Below are positions 16,987 through 26,241 of a DNA stretch of 64,000 nt, piece after piece. Below the pieces are notes generated by a model. The model had not been told where the DNA came from. It saw only the letters and a program-made list of their open reading frames with translations, and did no database searches. The DNA is taken from assembly GCF_042653205.1 (NCBI RefSeq), contig NZ_JBHSHY010000001.1, positions 248,001 to 312,000 of the forward strand, given 5' to 3'. The DNA comes from Paenibacillus_Z sp042653205. Its GTDB lineage: Bacteria; Bacillota; Bacilli; Paenibacillales; Paenibacillaceae. Every line of letters begins with the position of its first letter. The stretch's first letter is position 1. The position numbers and the translations under genes were made by a program.

Positions 16987-18957
16987 GTGTTTGATTCACT
17001 TACCGATTTCGCCTCGTGGTTCTTCGTCTCGGGCGACCCGCTGATCTACGGCGCGGACGTCGCGATTGCGCTGACGACGATCGCGATCGTCTTCGTCCTG
17101 AGCTACTTCGGCAAATGGGGCTGGCTGTGGCGCGAATGGCTGACGACAGTCGATCACAAGCGCGTCGGGATCATGTACATCATCGCGGCGCTGCTGATGC
17201 TGTTCCGCGGCGGCGTCGACGCCTTGATGATGCGGACGCAGCTGGCGTTTCCGGACATGAAATTCCTGTCGCCGGAGCATTACAACGAGGTATTCACGAC
17301 GCACGGCGTCATCATGATCCTGTTCATGGCGATGCCGCTCATGTTCGGCCTGTTCAACATCGCCGTCCCGCTGCAGCTCGGGGCGCGCGACGTCGCGTTC
17401 CCGTTCTTGAACTCGCTCAGCTTCTGGCTGTTCTTCTTCGGCGCGATGCTGTTCAATATGTCCTTCGTCATCGGCGGCTCGCCGAATGCCGGGTGGCTGT
17501 CGTATCCGCCGCTATCGGAGCTGACGGGCAGCCCTACGGTAGGAGAAGACTTCTACATCTGGGGGATTCAAATTTCCGGGATCGGGTCCCTGATGACGGG
17601 CATCAACTTCATCGTCACCATCGTCAAGATGCGCGCCCCCGGGATGACCTGGTCGCGGGTGCCGATCTTCACGTGGTCGGTGCTTTCGAGCTGCATCGCG
17701 ATTATCGTCGCGTTCCCCGTCCTGACGGTCACGCTGGCGCTGCTGTTCCTGGACCGCTTCCTGGGCGCGCACTTCTTCACGATGGACGGCGGCGGCAATG
17801 CCATGATGTACGTCAACCTGATCTGGATGTGGGGCCACCCGGAAGTGTACATCATCGTACTGCCCGCCTTCGGGATCTTCTCGGAGGTCGTCGCGGCCTT
17901 CTCGCGGAAGCGGCTGTTCGGCTACGGCTCCATGGTGTTCGCGATGCTCAGCATCAGCATCATGGCGTACTTCACCTGGCTGCATCACTTCTTCACGATG
18001 GGTTCGGGGGCGAACGTCAACCTGTTCTTCGCGATATCGACGATGATCATCGCGATTCCGACCGGGGTGAAAATTTTCAACTGGCTGTTCACGATGTTCC
18101 GCGGGCGGATCTCGTTCACGACGCCGATGCTCTGGACGATCGCCTTCATTCCGTGCTTCGTCGTAGGCGGCATGACCGGCGTCATGCTCTCGGTGGCGCC
18201 GGCGGATTTTCAGTTCCATAACAGCTATTTCCTCATCGCCCACTTCCATCAGGTTATCATCGGCGGGGTCGCGTTCGGCTACTTCGCGGGCTTGTATTAC
18301 TGGTGGCCCAAAATGTTCGGCTTCAAGCTGAACGAGACCATCGGCAAATGGGCGTTCTGGATCTGGAACATCGGGTTCTACGTCTGCTTCATGCCGCAGT
18401 ACGTGGTCGGTCTCGACGGCATGACCCGGCGCCTCAGCTCGTACGGCTGGGATTCGGGCTGGTGGGCGCTCAATTTCACGTCGACCGTCGGCGGCTTCCT
18501 CATGGGACTCGGCTTCCTGTTCCAGGTCTGGCAGATCGCGCACAGCATCAAGTTCATGGAGAGGGACGCGACTGGCGATCCGTGGAACGCCCGCACGCTG
18601 GAATGGTCCATCCCGTCGCCGGCGCCGCTCTATAACTTCGCCACCACGCCGATCGTTATGGACCGCGACGATTGGTGGGAGGAGAAGGAGCGCATCGCCG
18701 CGGGCAAGGCGCCCAAGGAGAAGCCGCCGCTCGAGCCGATCCATATGCCGAAAAACTCGCCGATCCCGTTCATTCAATCGGTCTGCTGGTTCACGGTCGG
18801 CTTCGGGCTCGTGTTCCACTGCCTCTGGATCGCGATTCCCGCTTTTATCGGCATCCTCTTGACGATGCTGGCCCATTCGTTCAATTACGACACCGATTAC
18901 TACATTCCCGTAGACGAAATTCGCCAAACGGAAGCTAAAGCGGGGAGGATTGTCTGA
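16987..18957 (+). CDS. qoxB: Cytochrome aa3 quinol oxidase subunit I
   Basis: About 656 residues from GTG 16987, placed by GAGGAGGAGC; an ATG 18 bases earlier overlaps the qoxA stop and is less likely. Heme-copper oxidase subunit I with some 14-15 membrane helices. The catalytic core is visible: WMWGHPEVYIIVLP (CuB His and cross-linked Tyr), LHHFFTMG (two CuB His), and HNSYFLIAHFHQVIIG (heme a3 and low-spin heme His). The subunit binds both hemes and CuB, reduces O2 and pumps protons. It overlaps qoxC by one base. Confidence 0.97.
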   Translation: MFDSLTDFASWFFVSGDPLIYGADVAIALTTIAIVFVLSYFGKWGWLWREWLTTVDHKRVGIMYIIAALLMLFRGGVDALMMRTQLAFPDMKFLSPEHYNEVFTTHGVIMILFMAMPLMFGLFNIAVPLQLGARDVAFPFLNSLSFWLFFFGAMLFNMSFVIGGSPNAGWLSYPPLSELTGSPTVGEDFYIWGIQISGIGSLMTGINFIVTIVKMRAPGMTWSRVPIFTWSVLSSCIAIIVAFPVLTVTLALLFLDRFLGAHFFTMDGGGNAMMYVNLIWMWGHPEVYIIVLPAFGIFSEVVAAFSRKRLFGYGSMVFAMLSISIMAYFTWLHHFFTMGSGANVNLFFAISTMIIAIPTGVKIFNWLFTMFRGRISFTTPMLWTIAFIPCFVVGGMTGVMLSVAPADFQFHNSYFLIAHFHQVIIGGVAFGYFAGLYYWWPKMFGFKLNETIGKWAFWIWNIGFYVCFMPQYVVGLDGMTRRLSSYGWDSGWWALNFTSTVGGFLMGLGFLFQVWQIAHSIKFMERDATGDPWNARTLEWSIPSPAPLYNFATTPIVMDRDDWWEEKERIAAGKAPKEKPPLEPIHMPKNSPIPFIQSVCWFTVGFGLVFHCLWIAIPAFIGILLTMLAHSFNYDTDYYIPVDEIRQTEAKAGRIV

Positions 18958-19571
18958 TGGCGCACGCTCATCATCCAACTGTCGGGCACGAGGGCGGTCA
19001 TGAAGGCCATCACGATTTGGAGGAGCTTCGCAAATTCGGCTTCTGGATCTTTCTGATCACCGACTGTATCTTGTTCGCGACGCTGTTCGCCACCTTCCTC
19101 GTGATTCACAAGAATACGGCCGGCGGCCCCGGGCCGAAGGAGCTGTTCGAGCTGCCCGGCGTCATCGTCGAAACGTTCATCCTGCTGACGAGCAGCTTCA
19201 CGAGCGGACTCGCCGTGCTGGCCATGAATGCGGGCAGCCGGAACGGACTGGTGGGCTGGCTGATCGTGACGATCCTGCTCGGGGCCAGCTTCGTCGGCAT
19301 GGAAGTGACGGAATTCCTGAAGCTCGTGCACGAGGGGCATACGATTCATTCCAGCGCGTTTCTTTCCGGCTTCTTCACGCTGGTCGGCACGCACGGGCTG
19401 CACGTCTCGCTCGGCATCTGCTGGATCACGGCGCTGATCGTACAGCTGTCCCAGCGCGGCCTGACGCCGGTTACGACGCGGAAAGTGCAGATCACGAGCT
19501 TGTATTGGCACTTTCTGGACGCCGTGTGGATCTTCGTGTTCACGTTCGTATATTTGATGGGGGTGATCTGA
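18957..19571 (+). CDS. qoxC: Cytochrome aa3 quinol oxidase subunit III
   Basis: 204 residues with five membrane helices after a His-rich N-terminus (MAHAHHPTVGHEGGHEGHH). It belongs to the heme-copper oxidase subunit III family (EVTEFLKLVHEGHTI, GTHGLHVSLGICW, and SLYWHFLDAVWIFVFTFVYL at the end). The start overlaps the qoxB stop (TGATG), indicating coupled translation. It probably stabilises subunit I and supports proton uptake. Confidence 0.96.
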   Translation: MAHAHHPTVGHEGGHEGHHDLEELRKFGFWIFLITDCILFATLFATFLVIHKNTAGGPGPKELFELPGVIVETFILLTSSFTSGLAVLAMNAGSRNGLVGWLIVTILLGASFVGMEVTEFLKLVHEGHTIHSSAFLSGFFTLVGTHGLHVSLGICWITALIVQLSQRGLTPVTTRKVQITSLYWHFLDAVWIFVFTFVYLMGVI

Positions 19572-19572
19572 C

Positions 19573-19911
19573 GTGGCGAAGCATAACGCAATCGGACACG
19601 GAAGCCACGGCGGACATGCCGGGCATCACGGCTCGCTGAAGGAATATGTGATCGGCTTCGCGCTCTCCATCGTCCTGACGATCATTCCGATCCTGGCCGT
19701 CGTGGACGACTGGTTCGGGAAGACGGCCACGATCGTCGTGCTGCTGATCACGGCGGCGCTGCAATTCGCGGTGCAGCTGCTGTTCTTCATGCATCTGCGG
19801 GAAGAAGAGGGGCCGCGCTATAACCTCGTTACGCTCATTCTCGGCTTGATCATCGTCATCGTCGTCGTCTACGGATCCATTTGGATCATGGAGCATAACG
19901 CGATGTATTAA
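19573..19911 (+). CDS. qoxD: Cytochrome aa3 quinol oxidase subunit IV
   Basis: 112 residues with three membrane helices, of the COX4/CyoD-like prokaryotic subunit IV family (LKEYVIGFALSIVLTIIP; QFAVQLLFFMHLREE). The start is GTG two bases after the qoxC stop. The N-terminus is rich in His and Gly (HNAIGHGSHGGHAGHHG). It is the last recognised member of the oxidase operon. Confidence 0.95.
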   Translation: MAKHNAIGHGSHGGHAGHHGSLKEYVIGFALSIVLTIIPILAVVDDWFGKTATIVVLLITAALQFAVQLLFFMHLREEEGPRYNLVTLILGLIIVIVVVYGSIWIMEHNAMY

Positions 19912-19946
19912 GCGCCCGAGCGCAGGAGGGGAAGGGCGGTTCTGCG

Positions 19947-20006
19947 ATGTTGGCTAGGGATTACGAAAAAAACGTGCCTTTACCCTTGAATCTTCGCATA
20001 GAGTGA
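19947..20006 (+). CDS. Possible 19-residue ORF after qoxD
   Basis: ATG 19947 to TGA 20006 (MLARDYEKNVPLPL...). AGGAGGGGAAGGG lies 10-20 bases upstream, a somewhat long spacing. Hydrophilic, no family recognised. It may be a chance ORF or a leader for the better supported small ORF 22 bases downstream. Confidence 0.2.
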   Translation: MLARDYEKNVPLPLNLRIE

Positions 20007-20028
20007 AGAGGAAAGGAGGTGAGGCGCA

Positions 20029-20100
20029 ATGTTGTTCGATATCCAAGCCTTCATGCATTCCCTCTCCAAATGGCTCATCTTGCTCGGCTATGGCGGGTAG
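20029..20100 (+). CDS. Candidate 23-residue hydrophobic peptide downstream of qoxABCD
   Basis: ATG 20029 to TAG 20100, with a near-perfect Shine-Dalgarno AAAGGAGGTGA eight bases upstream, the strongest in this part of the window. The product starts MLFDIQAFMHSLSKW and ends in a hydrophobic LILLGYGG-type tail, so it could be a single short membrane helix. It lies 118 bp after qoxD and before the next terminator at 20185, so it is probably on the qox transcript. Small single-helix subunits are known for bd-type oxidases (CydX/CydS); a similar role here is inference only. Confidence 0.45.
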   Translation: MLFDIQAFMHSLSKWLILLGYGG

Positions 20101-20184
20101 GTTGACAGGAACGTTACTTATATAAAGAGCCTCGAATCAGCGATGATCATGTTGAACGCTGTCGAGTTAATCAAGTTTAACGCG

Positions 20185-20223
20185 AAGCCCCGTTAGCGAT
20201 TGTGCCTGCGGGGCTTTTGTTTT
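20185..20223 (+). terminator. Terminator of the qox operon region
   Basis: AAGCCCCG (20185-20192) pairs with CGGGGCTT (20209-20216) and is followed by TTGTTTT. The rest of 20100-20348 holds no gene. Confidence 0.75.
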
Positions 20224-20348
20224 ACCGTGCACATGTCCGATTTCCCCTTATTGAAAGTCGCGTTCCCCCCTACATGGAAGCTTGCATCCGGCTTATACTG
20301 AGTGCAAGAACGTAAGCAAGCGACATGGAATGGAGCGTGGGCGTAAAA

Positions 20349-23078
20349 ATGAGTTTAATTGTGGAATCGCTTACATGCGAGTATCGCAAGAATCTGCTGG
20401 GCACGGACGTCAAAGTGCCTCGATTCGGATGGAAGCTGCGGTCGGACCGCCGGGGCACGCTGCAAGCCGCGTATCGGCTGCAGGTTGCGGGGGCTGACGG
20501 CGATTTCTCCGCGCCGGTCTGGGATTCCGGCTGCGTCGCGTCGGAGGCGTCGATTCAAGTTGCGTACGCCGGGCCCGAGCTGCGGTCGCGGACGGGCTAC
20601 CTGGCGCGGGTGAAGGCGTGGGACGGCTTCGGCCGCGAATCGGCGTGGAGCGAGCCCGTCCGGTGGGAGACGGCGTTCTTGACGCCGTCGGAATGGCAGG
20701 CGAAGTGGATTACGCTGTCCGCGGCGGCGATCGATCCGCAAGCGAAGCCGGCCTTCCTGCTGGCGAAGCGATTCGCCGCTAAGGCAGACGTCGTATCCGC
20801 CCGCGTCTACGCGACGGCCGCGGGGGTGTACGAGCTGTACGTGAACGGCGAGAAGGTCGGCGACGAGCTGCTCGCGCCGGGCTGGACCAGCTACCGGAAA
20901 CGGCAGCAGTATCAGACGTACGACGTGACGGACCAGTTGGCGGCCGGCGGCTTGAACAGCATCGGTGCCATGCTCGGCAACGGCTGGTACAAGGGCCGCC
21001 TCGGCTGGGCGACGGCCTCCGGTCTGTACGGCGACCGCCGGGCGCTGCTGCAGCTGCACATCGTCTATGCCGACGGGACGGAGGAGATCATCGGCAGCGA
21101 TGATTCGTGGAAAGCGGCCGAACGCGCGATCCGCGAGGCTGAGCTGTACGACGGCGAGTCGTACGACGCGAACCTGGAGCAGCCCGGCTGGAGCACGGCG
21201 GCATTCGATGATTCGGCGTGGTGCGGCGTGGAGTGTCTCGCGCTGCCCGTCAAGCATCTCGTCGCCCAAGAGCATCTCCCGATGCGCGTCATCGAGACGA
21301 TCAAGCCGCAGGCGCTGATCCGAACGCCGCGAGGCGAGGTCGTGCTCGACATGGGCCAGAACATGGTCGGCCGCGTTCGGATGACGCTGGACGTCCCGGC
21401 CGGCACGACCATTACGGTGAAGCATGCGGAGGTCCTCGATAAGGACGGCAATTTCTACGTCGGGAACCTGCGATCCGCCAAGCAGTTGATCGTCTACACC
21501 GCGGCCGGCGTGCCGGGCGAGACGTATGCGCCGACGTTCACGTTCATGGGCTTCCGCTATTTGTGCATCGAAGGATGGCCGGAGGCGCAGGAAGCAGGAC
21601 TGCCAGGCGCCGTCGTAGGCGAAGTCATCCATACCGACATGGCGCCGACCGGCGAATTCGACTGCTCAAGCGAGATGATCAACCAGCTGCAGCGCAATAT
21701 CCTATGGGGTCAGCGGGGCAATTTCGTCGACGTGCCGACGGACTGCCCGCAGCGCGACGAACGGCTAGGCTGGACAGGGGACGCGCAGGTTTTCGTGCGG
21801 ACGGCCGCGTTCAACTATGACGTGGCGGCGTTCTTTACGAAGTGGCTGCGCGACCTGAAGGCCGACCAGAATCCGAACGGCGGCGTGCCGTTCGTCATTC
21901 CGAACGCGCTGAACGAGACGGACCCGCCGACGCCGCAGGAGAAGATCCCGTCCTCGGCCGCTTGGGGCGACGCCGCCGTAATCGTGCCGTGGACGATGTA
22001 CCTCTGTTACGGCGACGTTAGGCTGTTAGCGGAGCAATACGAGAGCATGCGCGCGTGGGTCTCGTACATTCGCAGCCAAGGCGAGCACGAATATTTGTGG
22101 AACACCGGCTTCCATTTCGGCGACTGGCTGGGCTTGGATGCCAAGGAAAACAGCTATGTCGGCGCAACGCCGCGCGATCTGATCGCCACGGCCTTCTTCG
22201 CGTATTCGACCCGGCTCGTCCGCGAGACGGCGGTCGTGCTCGGCAGGGCGGCGGACGTGCGCGCCTACAGCGAGCTGTACGACCGGATCCGGGAAGCGTT
22301 CAACCGCGAATTCGTCACGCCGAACGGCCGTCTGGCCGCGCCGACGCAAACCGCGCACGTGCTTGCGCTGATGTTCGGCCTCGTCGAGGGCGACGTGAAG
22401 AAGCGGGTCGCGCGCGAGCTGAACGACCTGGTCGTACAAAACGATTACCATCTCACGACGGGCTTCGTCGGCACGCCGTACCTGTGCTTCGCCCTGTCGG
22501 ATAACGGCTACCACGCGACGGCAGTAAAGCTGCTGATGCAGGAGACGTATCCGTCTTGGCTTTATTCCGTTACCAAAGGCGCGACAACGATATGGGAGCA
22601 TTGGGACGGCATCAAGCCGGACGGCTCGTTCTGGAGCGACGACATGAACTCGTACAACCACTATGCATACGGCGCGATCGGCGAGTGGATGTACCGCTAC
22701 GTGGCGGGGCTCGACATGGACGAATCGGAAGCGGCGTACAAGAAGCTTCGCATTCGCCCTCGATTCGCGGACGGGGCGCTGACGCACGCGCGCGCGGCGC
22801 TGGAATCGCCGTACGGCCGGATCGAAGCGGGCTGGGCGCAGGAAGCGGAGGAGACGATCGTGCGCATTATCGTTCCGGCGAACGCGACGGCCGAGCTGGT
22901 GCTGGACGGCATCGCGCTGGCGGAGCTGAAGGAGGACGGCCTCGCGGCTGAGCTGGCCGAAGGTGTCACGGCAGCCGAAGAAACGGACGGCGGCGCAAGG
23001 CTCACGCTGGGCTCGGGCAGCTATGCGTTCCGCTATCCGGCGAAACGCCCGGCGGAGCAGGAGACGGTCATGGCTTAG
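20349..23078 (+). CDS. Alpha-L-rhamnosidase, GH78
   Basis: About 909 residues from ATG 20349, which has GGAGCG 11 bases upstream; an in-frame ATG at 20325 lacks such a site. Domain order follows GH78: N-terminal beta-sandwich (LTCEYRKNLLGTD), a carbohydrate-binding-like domain (ARVYATAAGVYELYVNGEKVG), an (alpha/alpha)6 catalytic barrel with VPTDCPQRDERLGWTGDAQ (acidic catalytic residues, about residues 460-480) and a C-terminal beta domain with KKLRIRPRFA. No signal peptide, so a cytoplasmic enzyme. It removes terminal L-rhamnose from glycosides or oligosaccharides. There is no transporter beside it. Confidence 0.95.
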   Translation: MSLIVESLTCEYRKNLLGTDVKVPRFGWKLRSDRRGTLQAAYRLQVAGADGDFSAPVWDSGCVASEASIQVAYAGPELRSRTGYLARVKAWDGFGRESAWSEPVRWETAFLTPSEWQAKWITLSAAAIDPQAKPAFLLAKRFAAKADVVSARVYATAAGVYELYVNGEKVGDELLAPGWTSYRKRQQYQTYDVTDQLAAGGLNSIGAMLGNGWYKGRLGWATASGLYGDRRALLQLHIVYADGTEEIIGSDDSWKAAERAIREAELYDGESYDANLEQPGWSTAAFDDSAWCGVECLALPVKHLVAQEHLPMRVIETIKPQALIRTPRGEVVLDMGQNMVGRVRMTLDVPAGTTITVKHAEVLDKDGNFYVGNLRSAKQLIVYTAAGVPGETYAPTFTFMGFRYLCIEGWPEAQEAGLPGAVVGEVIHTDMAPTGEFDCSSEMINQLQRNILWGQRGNFVDVPTDCPQRDERLGWTGDAQVFVRTAAFNYDVAAFFTKWLRDLKADQNPNGGVPFVIPNALNETDPPTPQEKIPSSAAWGDAAVIVPWTMYLCYGDVRLLAEQYESMRAWVSYIRSQGEHEYLWNTGFHFGDWLGLDAKENSYVGATPRDLIATAFFAYSTRLVRETAVVLGRAADVRAYSELYDRIREAFNREFVTPNGRLAAPTQTAHVLALMFGLVEGDVKKRVARELNDLVVQNDYHLTTGFVGTPYLCFALSDNGYHATAVKLLMQETYPSWLYSVTKGATTIWEHWDGIKPDGSFWSDDMNSYNHYAYGAIGEWMYRYVAGLDMDESEAAYKKLRIRPRFADGALTHARAALESPYGRIEAGWAQEAEETIVRIIVPANATAELVLDGIALAELKEDGLAAELAEGVTAAEETDGGARLTLGSGSYAFRYPAKRPAEQETVMA

Positions 23079-23106
23079 CGTGAAGTTAACGGCATGAATT
23101 AACGAC

Positions 23107-23370
23107 TTAAAGTAAATGTAAAAACCGTAGCGGTCCGTTGTTGCGACTGCTTCGGTTTGGTGCGATTATGCGGCGGTTGAGGGAGATGACGCCATCTATT
23201 AACCCCGTTAAGTATATCGGGTGAATCTCGCCGTATTCCTCCCGATATAGAGCGCCGTTTCGGCTGCCTATCTTGCGTATGCGGTAACGTTCAAGTATAA
23301 GCGTGTTTTCCTCGTCCGCGCAGAGCGCGATATGATAGGATGAATGGGAGATGATGGCAGGGCCATCCAT
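23107..23370 (-). CDS. Possible small hypothetical protein
   Basis: An 87-codon frame on the minus strand in an otherwise empty 339-bp gap between two plus-strand genes. Its content is protein-like (LCADEENTLILERYRIRKI; EYGEIHPIYLTGLIDGVIS), and AGGATGAA stands just before the ATG. No family recognised, and the spacing of the ribosome site is tight. It could also be chance. Confidence 0.25.
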   Translation of the reverse strand: MDGPAIISHSSYHIALCADEENTLILERYRIRKIGSRNGALYREEYGEIHPIYLTGLIDGVISLNRRIIAPNRSSRNNGPLRFLHLL

Positions 23371-23416
23371 TTCATCCTAATACGCAATCTGCGACCGACC
23401 GAGAGGAGACCTTTAT

Positions 23417-24154
23417 ATGGCCGATCAACTATTCGAAGAACCGCGCCTTGCGGACCTTTACGATCTATTCGATTCGCCCGAACGGGAGGATCTGGATCCT
23501 TATGTCGCCATGGCGGCGGAATTTGACGCGCAGTCGGTTCTTGACCTTGGCTGCGGGACCGGCAATCTTGCCTGCCGGCTGGCTGCCCTGGGCAAGACGG
23601 TCACCGGCGTCGATCCGGCGCTTGCGTCGCTCGCCGTTGCCCGCCGCAAGCCGTTCGCGGAACGGGTCCAGTGGCTCCACGGCACGGCGGCCTCGATTGC
23701 CGGCATGCGCGTCGATATGATCACGATGACCGGCAACGTCGCCCAGGTCTTCGTCACGGACGTAGAATGGGCAGCCACGCTTCGCGATTGCCGGGCGGCG
23801 CTGCGGCCCGGCGGTAGGCTGGTATTCGAGGTTCGCGATCCCGCCCGTGAAGCCTGGCAGAATTGGAATCGGGCGCGGACCTATGAGGAGATCGTCACGC
23901 CTGCCGGCGAAAGAGTAGAATCTTGGACCGATCTGCTGGATGTGCAGCTGCCGCTCGTCACCTTCCGCCATACCTTTGTCTTCCACGGCGACGGCCAGGT
24001 GCTGACCTCGGACTCGACGCTGAGGTTCCGAAGCAAGGCCGAAATCACGGACGACTTGACGGCAGCCGGCCTGTGCGTCGAAGACGTCCGGGACGCGCCG
24101 GACCGCCCCGGACTGGAATTCGTCTTCGTCACGACGCGCCCCTTGTCCGAGTGA
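23417..24154 (+). CDS. Class I SAM-dependent methyltransferase
   Basis: 245 residues. Motif I VLDLGCGTGNLACRLA binds S-adenosylmethionine, followed by the acidic motif II (VTGVDPALASLAVARRK) and the LRPGGRLVFEV motif. It resembles the Methyltransf_25/11 type that acts on small molecules. The start follows GAGAGGAGACC. It lies 60 bp upstream of the tandem metallo-hydrolase gene on the same strand, possibly one transcript. The substrate is unknown. Confidence 0.92.
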   Translation: MADQLFEEPRLADLYDLFDSPEREDLDPYVAMAAEFDAQSVLDLGCGTGNLACRLAALGKTVTGVDPALASLAVARRKPFAERVQWLHGTAASIAGMRVDMITMTGNVAQVFVTDVEWAATLRDCRAALRPGGRLVFEVRDPAREAWQNWNRARTYEEIVTPAGERVESWTDLLDVQLPLVTFRHTFVFHGDGQVLTSDSTLRFRSKAEITDDLTAAGLCVEDVRDAPDRPGLEFVFVTTRPLSE

Positions 24155-24214
24155 CCGTCCGGAAACGCTGCCGGCAAGCAGCGAACCAACTCCATCCGAG
24201 AAGGAGCCGATTCC

Positions 24215-26032
24215 ATGCTAGAAAGCATCAGCGAGCATCTGTATCTCTACGAAGACACCTGCAACGTGTACGTGATTCGACAGGATAACGAGGCGGTCCT
24301 GATCGATTTTGGATCCGGGGCCGTGCTGGAGGAGCTCCGGTCCATCGGCGTGGAACGGGTCACAGATATTTTGATGACCCACCATCACCGGGATCAGGTT
24401 CAAGGACTGAATCGGGCCGTCGCCGCCGGAGCGCGGCTATGGGTGCCGCATCATGAGCAGGACTTGTTCACGAATGTCGATCTTCACTGGCACGGACGCG
24501 AAATTTACAATAACTACGATGTCCGCCAGGATAAATTCTCCTTGTTGGAGCCGGTCGCGATTGCCGGCACGTTTACAGACCATTCCCGTCATATGTTCGG
24601 CGGACGCGCCTATTCCATCTTCCCGACGCCCGGTCATACCATCGGCTCGATCTCGATCCTTACTGAGGTTGACGGCAAGCGGGTGGCGTTTACGGGCGAC
24701 TTGATCGCCGCGCCCGGCAAGGTATGGTCGATGTCGGCGACGCAATGGTCCTATAACGGATGCGAAGGCGTGATGAGCACCGTCCTATCGGCGATGGATT
24801 TACTCGGCCAAGAACTCCAGCTGCTGCTTCCTTCCCACGGCGAAGTCATGCGGGATCCCGCTTCGGCCCTTGAGCTGCTGACGGACCGGATGAAGCGTCT
24901 CTTGCGCCTGCGCGGGCAGGATGCGGGCTTGGAGGAGGTGTTGAATCCCGTCTTCACGGAAATCACGCCTCATCTGATCTGGAATCCCCGTTCCTTCGCC
25001 AATACGTACGCGCTGCTGTCCAAGAGCGGCAAAGCGCTGCTGATCGACTTCGGCTATCCGAACGTTCATCAAACCTTCTACGCGGGCACTGACCGTTCTT
25101 CGCGCCGTCCGGGGTTGCGGCAGATCGAGCAGTTGAAGCGGCGCTATCGGCTGAAATCGATCGACGTCGTCATCCCGACGCACTATCATGACGATCATGT
25201 CGCCGGCCTGAATTTGCTGCGAGACGTGGAGGGCGCCGAGACGTGGGTCGCGGACAATTTTGCCGATCTGCTCGAACATCCGTCGCGCTACGACGTGCCG
25301 TGCATCTGGTACGATCCCATCCCGGTCGACCGCAGGCTGCCGCTCGAGCAGCCGATCCGGTGGGAGGAATACGAGCTTCAGCTGTATGCGCAGCCCGGCC
25401 ATACGCTCTATGCGGTCGCGATCGCCTTCGAGGTCGACGGGAAGAAGGTCGTGGCCATCGGCGATCAGCAGGGCACGGACGGGAAGCTGAACAATTATGT
25501 CTATAAAAACAAGTTCCGTACGCACGATTATACGTTGAGCGCCGAGCTGTATCGCAGGCTGAACCCCGACATCATCGTCTCCGGACATTGGGACCCGCTG
25601 CACGTTACGGCCGAATACTTGGACCGGCTTGCCCGCGACGGCGAGGAGCTGAGGGCGCTCCACGAGCTTCTGCTGCCGCTCGATCGGATCGATATGGGGG
25701 CCGAAGGGTTCTGTGCCTGGATCAAGCCGTATCAGCTGGAACTCAAGGACGGGGAAGCGGCCGAGATTACGGTGGACGTGTTGAATCCGTTGGCAGCCCG
25801 TGAGAAGGCCACGGTGACGCTGGTTGCTCCGCAAGGCTGGGACGTCGAGGATAACGGCCGGCAGCTCGAGATCGAACCGAAGGCTATCGAACAGGTACGG
25901 TTTCGCTTAACCGCTCCCGCCGGTCTCTCTGTGAAACGGGCGCGAATCGCCGCCGACATCACGGTCGGCGCGCGACGATTGGGCCAGCAAGCCGAGGCGC
26001 TGATCACGGTAACGGGCTGTCAGCCATCATAA
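24215..26032 (+). CDS. Tandem metallo-beta-lactamase-fold protein with C-terminal beta domain
   Basis: 605 residues. Two complete MBL-fold domains are joined head to tail (about 1-255 and 260-490), then about 100 residues resembling an NEW3/Ig-like beta sandwich (AEITVDVLNPLAAREKATVTL). Domain 1 has H56-x-H58-x-D60 but Gln61 where the final His of HxHxDH is expected; its other ligands (PTPGHT, FTGD, LPSHGE) remain. Domain 2 has the full motif H323-x-H325-x-D327-H328 plus QPGHT, GDQQG and SGHWDP. Domain 2 should bind two metals, domain 1 perhaps one. A hydrolase of unknown substrate. A terminator follows. Confidence 0.9.
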   Translation: MLESISEHLYLYEDTCNVYVIRQDNEAVLIDFGSGAVLEELRSIGVERVTDILMTHHHRDQVQGLNRAVAAGARLWVPHHEQDLFTNVDLHWHGREIYNNYDVRQDKFSLLEPVAIAGTFTDHSRHMFGGRAYSIFPTPGHTIGSISILTEVDGKRVAFTGDLIAAPGKVWSMSATQWSYNGCEGVMSTVLSAMDLLGQELQLLLPSHGEVMRDPASALELLTDRMKRLLRLRGQDAGLEEVLNPVFTEITPHLIWNPRSFANTYALLSKSGKALLIDFGYPNVHQTFYAGTDRSSRRPGLRQIEQLKRRYRLKSIDVVIPTHYHDDHVAGLNLLRDVEGAETWVADNFADLLEHPSRYDVPCIWYDPIPVDRRLPLEQPIRWEEYELQLYAQPGHTLYAVAIAFEVDGKKVVAIGDQQGTDGKLNNYVYKNKFRTHDYTLSAELYRRLNPDIIVSGHWDPLHVTAEYLDRLARDGEELRALHELLLPLDRIDMGAEGFCAWIKPYQLELKDGEAAEITVDVLNPLAAREKATVTLVAPQGWDVEDNGRQLEIEPKAIEQVRFRLTAPAGLSVKRARIAADITVGARRLGQQAEALITVTGCQPS

Positions 26033-26040
26033 ATTTTCCG

Positions 26041-26065
26041 AAAAAGCGCCGATAAGGTGCTTTTT
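26041..26065 (+). terminator. Terminator after the tandem MBL gene
   Basis: AAAAAGCGCC and GGTGCTTTTT form a 10-bp stem with one G-U pair, ending in a T-run. Confidence 0.8.
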
Positions 26066-26241
26066 CTCGTCTGCGATCCGTCTGCTGATTCGTCACAGCT
26101 GCCCAAGAACAGATGATCGTACATGATTTCTGGATGATGATCGATCGGGCATCGGGCTATCAATGAAGCATTTATTCATAGCGGCGGATGTGGTAAGTTT
26201 GGAGGAGATAAGCAGGTAGCGTAAACAAGGAGCTGGGCCGC

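Noticed and set aside
17512..18978. Long minus-strand open frame opposite qoxB
   Set aside because: Antisense shadow of an unmistakable heme-copper oxidase gene; rich in Arg, Asp, His and without structure.
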